Below, in pieces: positions 1-5,763 of a DNA stretch of 5,763 nt. The notes beneath the pieces are model-generated. The model was not told the DNA's origin. It did not search any database and worked only from the letters and a program-made list of their open reading frames with translations. How positions within the stretch are numbered: position 1 is the stretch's first letter; every line of letters starts with the position of its first letter. This DNA is from Candidatus Woesearchaeota archaeon CG11_big_fil_rev_8_21_14_0_20_43_8 (GTDB lineage: Archaea; Nanobdellota; Nanobdellia; Woesearchaeales; CG08-08-20-14), in the NCBI GenBank assembly GCA_002762705.1, contig PCVE01000066.1, positions 1 to 5,763 on the forward strand. Reading direction: 5' to 3'. Made by a program: the position numbers and the translations under genes.

Positions 1-921
1 AAGGCCCTTTCGTGCGCTATCCATCAATTCAGTGTCGTTGCTCTCCGCAGATCTTACCATGATCCAAAGTGAATTGATGCTGTAACCGCCGCCATCAGGA
101 CCAGTGCCATGATCACGTTTCAACGTGAGCTGTTGATTATACAATCCATTCGCGATCTGGGCATCAAGCACCGCTTTTTTCATGTTCAGATATACTTCAT
201 CCCATGGTTCGCCATATCGTTCAGACAGCTCTGCGAATGCAGGGAAATATGTGTATGATAGCCATACTTCCTGGGTGTTCCAGATAGATTCCTTTCCAGA
301 TGCTCCACCGTATGGCGCAAGCAGTCCATCATCAGTGAGACCTATCTTAAGGAGCGCATCTGCGAGTTGTTTTGACAAGATATCATATCTCTTTTCAGGC
401 CATCGTTCCGAAGCGATCTTCAAGGCATGAATCGCACGAAGATCCGCATCAGTCGCCATATTGATGCCATCCCCTCTTGCGATGTCACTTTGATCCAGAC
501 GCCACATCATATATCTGAAATCCGGCTGCAACATATGGTTTTCAACAAACATGACCGCCCTGTCAAACTCTTCTTTCATGCCCGCTTTTGCAGTCCAGAG
601 CATCAGGTAACTTATGGCTTCACTGTTTGTATCATATTGCCCATCAATGGTTTTTGATTTGTCGATGGCATAATATAGGTCGACATGACCATTATCTTTT
701 ATCATCTTATCAATAAAAAAATCCTGAGCCGCTTCAAGGTTCTCTGCAAAATTGGTCTGGTTCTTTTTTGCCACACTGAGCTCATATGCATCAACAGGCA
801 GTGGAAGCTTATCGATTATACCAAACGTCACCAGGCCATAGAATATTGTGCCGAATGTAAGGTATGCTGTTATTATGCTGATCATGAATATGATCTTGGA
901 TCTGTTTATCTTTGTTGTCAT
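1..921 (-). CDS. Membrane-anchored glycoside hydrolase family 8-like protein (3' end cut by window)
   Basis: The frame is open from ATG at 921 to position 1, giving 307 residues with no stop, so the C-terminus lies outside the window. Residues about 9-33 form one hydrophobic helix after a short basic start (MTTKINRSK), a signal anchor that would place the rest outside the membrane. The body resembles GH8, the (alpha/alpha)6-barrel inverting endoglucanase/xylanase/chitosanase family that includes BcsZ. TNSEAISYLM (98-107) matches the family's T-x-SEG-x-x-YGM segment, making Glu101 the candidate catalytic acid. FDRAVMFVENHML follows. ATDADLRAIHAL (156-167) matches the A-[ST]-DxDL-x-x-A-x-AL substrate-site segment, followed by a conserved-looking ERW (172-174). 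TYFPAFAEL (224-232) resembles the SYFxPxA segment. The expected catalytic-base segment near 278-286 looks altered. It is the last gene seen in the operon and overlaps the previous stop by one base (TGATG). The likely role is trimming or release of the polymer made by the upstream synthase. Another six-hairpin glycosidase family is possible. Confidence 0.75.
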   Translation of the reverse strand, partial: MTTKINRSKIIFMISIITAYLTFGTIFYGLVTFGIIDKLPLPVDAYELSVAKKNQTNFAENLEAAQDFFIDKMIKDNGHVDLYYAIDKSKTIDGQYDTNSEAISYLMLWTAKAGMKEEFDRAVMFVENHMLQPDFRYMMWRLDQSDIARGDGINMATDADLRAIHALKIASERWPEKRYDILSKQLADALLKIGLTDDGLLAPYGGASGKESIWNTQEVWLSYTYFPAFAELSERYGEPWDEVYLNMKKAVLDAQIANGLYNQQLTLKRDHGTGPDGGGYSINSLWIMVRSAESNDTELMDSARKGL

Positions 922-3164
922 CACATGTCACCCCTTTTGAATCTGTGGATATCTGTCTTCAATCTTTTCGGCAGAAAAATGAAATAGATTATGAGTGTGA
1001 TGATAGTTAGGATCGTCACGACAAGACCTACTTTTGCAGGTGTGTTGAATGAATATTTGAGCTCGATTGTATAATCGCCCGATCGATTTGGCCAGATGAG
1101 CATGAAGTCAGGTCCGAAAGGTTCGATGCTGATCTCCTTACCATCGATAACCGCTGAGAAATCATTATCAAATGTCATTTTCACGATGACAGCGGTATCA
1201 TTATCTGCATCAGTCACATGGATGTTGTAATGGTCTGGATCTATCATTTCATATTCGGCTGTTGCCTGATCGCCTTCATCCAGAAGTTCGACATAGGCTG
1301 ATATGTATCGGTATTCGACGGGGTCATTTGTCACAAATTCTTCTCCAGCGCTTCCACAGTACTGTTCTTTGTACATCTCTCTTTTGCATTCAGGCTCTAG
1401 CTCTGCCACTTCGCGTGATCTACTGTAGCTCAGCGCCTGCGCGAAACCAGGGTCTTTGAGCGGTATCTCAAAGTACGAATACCTCTCATTCTGTTTTATC
1501 AATGGTGAAAGCGATCCATTGACACGTTGCATAAGCACTTTTGATTTTTCGCCTTCTTCTGTGTTGACATACAGCCTTCCGACATTCACCGCTTTTAGAT
1601 ACGTTATTGTGTATTCTGCGGCATGGAATCCAGATGAGACCGAAAATATCTCATCAAGATATGGATTGGTTATCCCTTGCTCATAATAGCCGTACGTCTG
1701 CGGTATTTTCGTAAATGAGCTTCTTACTGAAAGGCTTTGATCAGTGTATGGAAAAGATATCCTGCCTTTGATATCATCATATATGAATTCCGGCCGATCG
1801 CTTATCGTGTCGACGGTAGACCACTCAAGCTGGACCTTATAGATAATTATCCCAGATGCGAGTACAAATGCGATGAGCAGTGGGTAATAGAACGCTTTTC
1901 TTAATCGCGTGTCAGCTATGTTTGACATCGCCGCGACTAAGAGCGCTGCTGTTATGATGAATTCTGGGATGATCCGATGATATTGGATGGATCTTAGTAT
2001 ATTCATCGGGAATATATTATACAATTCAAGATAATAGAACATCACCATCAGGAAGAGCACAATAGCAGTACCACCGATGATCTGATTTGTATAGATCGAT
2101 TTTTTAGTTTTTGCAGGTGTCTTAGGTGTCCTATTTCTGTTTTTCAGGAAATCTGCGAATGCGAAATATATCAGCAGGACAAGCGCGATCATGATGATCG
2201 GACCAGGGCCCTTCAGATTACCAGTATCGGATAGAAAATCTATCGGCGAGATTATATTGAACGGCACTTGATAGAATGGCAGATATTTCACTCCCATGTG
2301 AGCTCCGGATGTCACCTGTGTGTATGTGATCTGCGGGAAGAACTGTACTGCGCCGATCAGCATAGAACAGATAGCAAGCAGGACATATCCAAATAAAGGG
2401 TATAGATTAGGTTCAGGATTGCTCTTGTCTTTCCTGAGAGCGATCAATAAGAGATACACACCCATGTACATAAGGAGTGAAAACCATATCAATGGATGGG
2501 CCAGATACGCAAGTCCAAGGAGCAGTATCAAGGAAAGGCGGAAGGGCCGCATAGGTTCTCTAAGGTATAACATGAGTCCTATCGGAAAGATGAACATGAA
2601 GACGACAGTTATCGGCTCCCATCCATAGCTCCTGATCGATAGGAAAGTATTTGATAATAGGAATATCGATGCGAGCGCTGACACAAGTATCCGCCTTGAC
2701 ACCTTATAGCACAGCACAAAGGTGAGGAGTGTTGCTATGAGATGGCCGAACACGATCATGAGTAAAGCAGTCTTTGCTGCTGAAAGACCTGTCAGGATTA
2801 TGAAAAATGCATGCACAAGATAGAATCCAAGCTGGTAATATTTTAGGAGGGGCATCCCTAGATACCAATACGGATTCCAATGGAAATTTGGGAAGTTCTC
2901 CATAATATATTCAGTCTTCCATACGTGGGTCTCAAGGTCCCACGCGCCGAATGTGTGGAGGTTCCCTTCATTTGTCCGCCAGTCTTCGCGGTCGTATGTC
3001 TGCGAGAGCCAGTCCTCACCGAAGATAAGTTTCTGATCAAGATAGAACCAGACTGCGCATATCAAGAGGATCGCGAAGATGAATGAGATTATCTTTTTTG
3101 TGCCGACGATTGGTCTGTTCACAACAAGTTCATCATCCAGATAACCGTATTTTGTGGATCTCAT
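921..3164 (-). CDS. Polytopic membrane protein, PTPS_related/YfhO-like, probable GT-C-type glycosyltransferase
   Basis: This is a complete 747-residue protein. The first helix is at about 24-42. An outer loop follows with WDLETH (75-80), then NPYWYLGMPLLKYYQLGFY (97-115). This acidic-then-G-x-P-x-x-x-Y pattern is typical of the membrane family annotated as '6-pyruvoyl-tetrahydropterin synthase-related', a misleading name because these are multi-pass proteins related in layout to GT-C glycosyltransferases. About eleven more hydrophobic segments run from 111 to 442. A roughly 265-residue outer domain (443-708) follows, ending in a beta-rich stretch with IDGKEI (673-678) and SGDYTIELKY (695-704) that recalls the C-terminal domain of YfhO-like proteins. 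A last helix (711-730) leads to a basic tail. The outer domain has only two cysteines, 593 and 603. GT-C enzymes use lipid-linked sugar donors on the outer face, so decoration or assembly of the polysaccharide is plausible, but neither donor nor activity is shown. The ATG at 3164 is supported by the 4-base ATGA overlap with the synthase stop and by a GGTGA site. Confidence 0.8.
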   Translation of the reverse strand: MRSTKYGYLDDELVVNRPIVGTKKIISFIFAILLICAVWFYLDQKLIFGEDWLSQTYDREDWRTNEGNLHTFGAWDLETHVWKTEYIMENFPNFHWNPYWYLGMPLLKYYQLGFYLVHAFFIILTGLSAAKTALLMIVFGHLIATLLTFVLCYKVSRRILVSALASIFLLSNTFLSIRSYGWEPITVVFMFIFPIGLMLYLREPMRPFRLSLILLLGLAYLAHPLIWFSLLMYMGVYLLLIALRKDKSNPEPNLYPLFGYVLLAICSMLIGAVQFFPQITYTQVTSGAHMGVKYLPFYQVPFNIISPIDFLSDTGNLKGPGPIIMIALVLLIYFAFADFLKNRNRTPKTPAKTKKSIYTNQIIGGTAIVLFLMVMFYYLELYNIFPMNILRSIQYHRIIPEFIITAALLVAAMSNIADTRLRKAFYYPLLIAFVLASGIIIYKVQLEWSTVDTISDRPEFIYDDIKGRISFPYTDQSLSVRSSFTKIPQTYGYYEQGITNPYLDEIFSVSSGFHAAEYTITYLKAVNVGRLYVNTEEGEKSKVLMQRVNGSLSPLIKQNERYSYFEIPLKDPGFAQALSYSRSREVAELEPECKREMYKEQYCGSAGEEFVTNDPVEYRYISAYVELLDEGDQATAEYEMIDPDHYNIHVTDADNDTAVIVKMTFDNDFSAVIDGKEISIEPFGPDFMLIWPNRSGDYTIELKYSFNTPAKVGLVVTILTIITLIIYFIFLPKRLKTDIHRFKRGDM
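928..932 (-). promoter_or_regulatory. Ribosome binding site of the GH8-like gene
   Basis: GGTGA, inside GGGGTGA, lies 6 bases before the ATG at 921. It matches the 16S rRNA 3' end (complement of TCACC). An in-frame GTG sits immediately before that ATG at 922-924, but it would leave only 3 bases of spacing, so the ATG is preferred. The site lies within the last codons of the preceding gene, which implies translational coupling. Confidence 0.7.
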
Positions 3165-5014
3165 TCTCTATTCACCGATTGTATATCTTTCATCCTGTTC
3201 TCAGCCCAGCCTCGATGTTTGATATTTGTTTCCCGATATTGGTTAGTTTTCATATCTGTTGAATGTCTGGTGAGGGTGCTTCCAGTGAACATCGAAGACA
3301 TATCTCTCTTTGTCGAGACCATATCGAAGAAATGTCTCTGCGTTGTGAATAGGTCAGCTATCGATGGCGCTCTGAATGATGCAGGGGCAGGCACATTAGC
3401 TATCGCAAGCTCTTTTTTCGTGCTCACAAATAACACTGAGCTAGCAAGCACTGTTGAATAGAAGAGCAACCATAATGATACTGGTATGAATGTCCTTAAT
3501 CCCTGTAATGTTGATTGGATACTACTTTGGTATAATGCATATGTGCTCAACCCAAAGCATAATGCTGAAAGAACAAGGTTCCATTTCACATGACCAAGTC
3601 CTGATGTCGCTTTTCCTTTATCTGTGCGTTGGAAGCCTATATACCTCTTAAAAAACACACCGATTGCAGATTGGATATATATGAACATGCTGTTTGTTAT
3701 CAGGCTGTATTGGAGAAAAGCATCCATGATAGTCACTTCGTCTTTTGGATCTCTGCCGTGAAGCGAGACATATATCATCAATATGCCAAGAACGACATTT
3801 ATGTATAATAAGCCCAGTACTGACCCTGGAAGCCATGTGTGGTGAGTCGCGAGCCCAGTTGTCAATGAGATTATTGGTACAAGTATGAATATTAATGTGC
3901 ATATCCCTATCATCCACCATCCAAGTGTGAAAAATGTATGGATGAGATATTTTATACTGAATCTTCTGCCGAAAATGAGTTTTATAAAACTCTCACGCAG
4001 TATGGCAAGATTCCCATTGGACCACCTACGCTGCTGTACGCTATAAGCCTTGAAATCGGATGGCGCATATCCATAGACCAGGATGTCAGAGACATATTCT
4101 CCATGATAGCCCGCATCATTGAGCCTTATACCAAGTTCGATATCTTCTGTCGATGTATAATAGACAAAACCATTCACCTTCCTAAATGCCTCGGACCTTA
4201 TGACCACGTTTGTTCCGCAGAACGGTATGGCACCATCTTTTGCCTTGCTATCAGTCTGAGCGAAAAAAAATATATTGGCCCCAAGTTTTGCAGCACGCTC
4301 AAGAGGTGTGCCGTCATTGACGAAATATTGCGGGGTCTGGACAAACCCGACTGTCGGGTCGCTGAAATAATCCATTGTCTCAAGAAGGAACTCTTCAGAG
4401 GGTGCCTGATCTGAATCAAGGACTATGAAATATTCTTCCGTGACATGTCTTTTTATCGCGTTGTTTATGTTTCCTGCTTTGAAGCCGATTCGCCCTTTCC
4501 TTCTAAGCATAAGATCACCGGACATAGGGGTTTTCATGCTGTCCGTCACTATTGAAAGTCTGTATTTTTTAGCGATTGCATCCATGTCTTTTAGGCTTGC
4601 TTTATCTTTTGAATCATCAAGGAGATATATCCGGATGCCACCTGGCCACTTGAGCTTTCTCACTGCATCAAGAGTCCGCTCGACTATATCCCGCGGTTCA
4701 TTATATACGGGGATAAGGACAGCCACCCGTGTGTTTTTACGGTCTTTAAACTGTTCTGGTGCATCTCTCTTCTTTGATTCTGTCAGGAGCAGGTATACAA
4801 AATACAATGAGAATAGCAGCGTGAATATCTCTGCTGGGAATATCAACAGGGATAAAGGGTATCTACTAAGGGAATTGATCGGGAATTGGTGTGTTGTCGT
4901 GAAATGTATGACTGTGTCAGATAGATAATAGATCAGGAGAAGCAGGCTTCCGATACCAAAGACAGCATAGTATATCTTATATTTCCAAGCTTGTCGGTTC
5001 AAAACTTTTTTCAT
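3161..5014 (-). CDS. Processive family 2 glycosyltransferase, cellulose synthase-like (BcsA-type catalytic core)
   Basis: This 617-residue membrane enzyme should polymerise a nucleotide-activated sugar in the cytoplasm and export the chain through its own helices. Two helices (about 14-31 and 55-77) precede the cytoplasmic GT-A domain (95-345). That domain contains VLIPVYNEP (99-107), DDS (133-135), KAGNIN (179-184, the UDP-binding KAGN), DSD (200-202), FVQTPQYF (224-231), FCGTN (265-269), TED (289-291) and QQRRW (327-331). This is the full D, DxD, TED, QxxRW set of processive synthases. About five hydrophobic segments follow (357-388, 396-417, 433-456, 478-497, 508-530). Between two of them lies FQRTDKG (461-467), which resembles the FxVTxKG gating loop of BcsA. 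No PilZ domain is visible. Instead a polar Ser/Thr/Arg-rich tail (531-617) ends the protein, so c-di-GMP control of the BcsA kind is unlikely. The start is the ATG at 5014, 6 bases after the previous stop. Cellulose, a mixed glucan, an amino-sugar polymer or another beta-linked chain are all possible products. Confidence 0.95.
   Translation of the reverse strand: MKKVLNRQAWKYKIYYAVFGIGSLLLLIYYLSDTVIHFTTTHQFPINSLSRYPLSLLIFPAEIFTLLFSLYFVYLLLTESKKRDAPEQFKDRKNTRVAVLIPVYNEPRDIVERTLDAVRKLKWPGGIRIYLLDDSKDKASLKDMDAIAKKYRLSIVTDSMKTPMSGDLMLRRKGRIGFKAGNINNAIKRHVTEEYFIVLDSDQAPSEEFLLETMDYFSDPTVGFVQTPQYFVNDGTPLERAAKLGANIFFFAQTDSKAKDGAIPFCGTNVVIRSEAFRKVNGFVYYTSTEDIELGIRLNDAGYHGEYVSDILVYGYAPSDFKAYSVQQRRWSNGNLAILRESFIKLIFGRRFSIKYLIHTFFTLGWWMIGICTLIFILVPIISLTTGLATHHTWLPGSVLGLLYINVVLGILMIYVSLHGRDPKDEVTIMDAFLQYSLITNSMFIYIQSAIGVFFKRYIGFQRTDKGKATSGLGHVKWNLVLSALCFGLSTYALYQSSIQSTLQGLRTFIPVSLWLLFYSTVLASSVLFVSTKKELAIANVPAPASFRAPSIADLFTTQRHFFDMVSTKRDMSSMFTGSTLTRHSTDMKTNQYRETNIKHRGWAENRMKDIQSVNRE
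3172..3176 (-). promoter_or_regulatory. Ribosome binding site of the PTPS_related-like gene
   Basis: GGTGA lies 7 bases before the ATG at 3164, inside the final codons of the synthase gene. Its spacing supports the ATG that overlaps the synthase stop as ATGA. The same GGTGA core is used for the GH8-like gene downstream. Confidence 0.7.
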
Positions 5015-5020
5015 CTTAAT

Positions 5021-5763
5021 CTACCTTTTCTTTCTTGTCTTCTTTGATCTGAGAATCTCAGCAAATGGCCCATATTCGTCTTGATAATCATCTGGTATCT
5101 TGCCTTTCCTGGCCCGCCCATCAATATTCGCGACCATAGGGATCATGAAAAATCCACCAATGATGGCCATCATGATAAACCCAACTTTTGTCGGAAAGAA
5201 TGGTTCTTTTATCGCATCTAATATGTTAAATCCAGTGATGCCGGAAGATCTATTCCGCTCTCCACTAACGTTCAATCCTTCAACCCCTGATTTTGGGTCT
5301 GCTTCGACATAGAACGACCTGCTATCGACAATGATCTCTTTCTCTATCCCTTCAAAGTTCATCATTGTGATTGATCTGACTGAATAGGTCGTGTCAGGTT
5401 CATCAGCCGAGATCATGCCGCGCCATGTGCCGTATGTACTCTTTCCAGTTGTCATACTAAGGAGAATCACTTGTGTCTCACCGTTTGAATTTTCTACTAA
5501 TGCATCTATTTTTTCTATCCCAACATGATCCTTGGCATCAAGTGTCAGGAAAACATTGCTTCCTTTTGTGGTCTTTGATCTGCTAAGTATCGTATATATG
5601 ATCTCAAAATTGCTTGTCTCATTTGTATCTGTATTTTTGGCATCATTCTCTTCCGTCACATAGAATGATATCGTGTCCATCGGCACGGTCTTTGAGATTA
5701 TGCCGCTGCCAATCAGGAAACTTTTCAGATGATATGTCCCATTTCTGAATCCATAAAAACTCT
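5021..5763 (-). CDS. Ig-like-domain surface protein with C-terminal membrane anchor (5' end cut by window)
   Basis: The frame stays open from the TAG at 5021-5023 to the window edge, giving 246 visible residues. The in-frame GTG at 5686 is therefore probably internal, because coding-like sequence continues upstream of it (NGTYHLKSF at visible residues 7-15 looks like the end of a preceding beta domain). Residues about 68-153 have the look of a bacterial/archaeal Ig-like fold: VFLTLDAKDHVGIEKI, a central TYGTWRG, then YSVRSITMMNFEGIEKE, the usual 'D-x-x-GI' and 'G-x-W' pattern of such repeats. A linker leads to one hydrophobic helix (about 193-212) and a cytoplasmic tail ending in SKKTRKKR, so the bulk lies outside the cell with the tail inside. 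Four N-x-S/T sequons are visible (NGT, NET, NVS, NRS). It sits directly upstream of the synthase, where a partner such as BcsB would be expected, and shares BcsB's topology of outer beta domains plus C-terminal helix, but I see no sequence resemblance to BcsB. Chain reception or anchoring is an inference. Total length is unknown. Confidence 0.75.
   Translation of the reverse strand, partial: SFYGFRNGTYHLKSFLIGSGIISKTVPMDTISFYVTEENDAKNTDTNETSNFEIIYTILSRSKTTKGSNVFLTLDAKDHVGIEKIDALVENSNGETQVILLSMTTGKSTYGTWRGMISADEPDTTYSVRSITMMNFEGIEKEIIVDSRSFYVEADPKSGVEGLNVSGERNRSSGITGFNILDAIKEPFFPTKVGFIMMAIIGGFFMIPMVANIDGRARKGKIPDDYQDEYGPFAEILRSKKTRKKR
5023..5026 (-). promoter_or_regulatory. Weak ribosome binding site of the synthase gene
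   Basis: AGGT, in AAAAGGTAG, overlaps the stop codon of the upstream Ig-like gene and lies 8 bases before the synthase ATG at 5014. The match is shorter than the GGTGA sites of the next two genes, so synthase translation may rely more on ribosomes arriving from the upstream gene. Confidence 0.4.

Larger units (their letters stand above)
1..5763 (-). other. Probable surface-polysaccharide synthesis operon (both ends open)
   Basis: Four genes run in the same direction with junctions of +6 bases (5020-5015), a 4-base overlap (3161-3164) and a 1-base overlap (921). No room remains for internal promoters outside coding sequence, and no hairpin terminator was noticed. Gene order is Ig-like anchor protein, cellulose synthase-like GT2, PTPS_related-like GT-C protein, GH8-like hydrolase. 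All four are predicted membrane proteins, and three carry large outer domains. The promoter and any further genes lie outside the window. Confidence 0.8.

Noticed and set aside
182..987. Three plus-strand open frames (76-100 codons) near the left end
   Set aside because: The minus-strand frame through 921-1 is continuously open and carries GH8-like motifs. The plus-strand frames are its shadows.
2320..2628. Plus-strand open frame of 102 codons inside the polytopic membrane gene
   Set aside because: It is antisense to clear membrane helices of the 747-residue protein, and its own translation shows no coherent domain.
921..3164. A literal 6-pyruvoyl-tetrahydropterin synthase (pterin biosynthesis)
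   Set aside because: The true enzyme is a small soluble zinc protein. This is a 747-residue multi-pass membrane protein, so only the family label overlaps.
3938..4928. Two long plus-strand open frames (158 and 167 codons) opposite the synthase gene
   Set aside because: They lie antisense to the catalytic domain, which has all expected motifs on the minus strand. Their translations show no recognisable domain and no ribosome binding site was noticed.
3161..5014. Assigning the gene symbol bcsA and the product cellulose
   Set aside because: The catalytic core matches, but the PilZ domain is missing and many processive synthases share the same motifs, so the sugar and linkage cannot be fixed.
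5015..5020. A promoter or terminator between the Ig-like gene and the synthase
   Set aside because: Only 6 bases separate the genes and no hairpin or promoter-like element fits there.
5684..5686. GTG as the start of the Ig-like protein
   Set aside because: The frame continues without a stop to the window edge and the upstream codons read as beta-domain sequence (NGTYHLKSF), so the gene most likely begins beyond 5763.

Overview
The window is almost entirely coding. It holds four tightly packed genes, all on the minus strand, so it reads as one operon transcribed from high to low coordinates. Both ends are cut: the first gene lacks its 5' end beyond position 5763, and the last lacks its 3' end before position 1. 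I see no RNA gene, mobile element, CRISPR array, repeat family, internal promoter or terminator. No non-coding stretch is longer than 6 bases.

In transcription order: (1) 5763-5021, the C-terminal part of a surface protein with Ig-like beta domains, one membrane helix and a basic cytoplasmic tail. (2) 5014-3161, a complete membrane-embedded family 2 glycosyltransferase of the cellulose synthase type, with D, DxD, TED and QxxRW motifs and a gating-loop-like FQRTDKG. (3) 3164-921, a complete 747-residue polytopic membrane protein resembling the archaeal/bacterial '6-pyruvoyl-tetrahydropterin synthase-related' (PTPS_related) and YfhO-like GT-C-type proteins, with a large outer domain. (4) 921-1, most of a membrane-anchored protein resembling glycoside hydrolase family 8 (BcsZ-like endoglucanases).

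Together they look like a machine that makes, exports and trims a surface polysaccharide. The synthase would polymerise a nucleotide sugar and thread the chain through the membrane. The Ig-like protein would receive or anchor the chain outside. The GT-C-like protein could decorate it or add to it. The GH8-like protein could cut it. The layout recalls a bacterial bcs cellulose operon, but BcsB and the PilZ domain of BcsA are not seen. The polymer itself cannot be read from sequence.

The source is probably an archaeon, though this is an inference. The hints are GGTGA ribosome binding sites at two coupled gene starts, the PTPS_related-type protein, frequent ATA and AGA/AGG codons, and N-x-S/T sequons in the outer domains. 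TGA and TAG are both used as stops, so the code is standard for TGA. A bacterial source is not excluded, and I cannot name a lineage.
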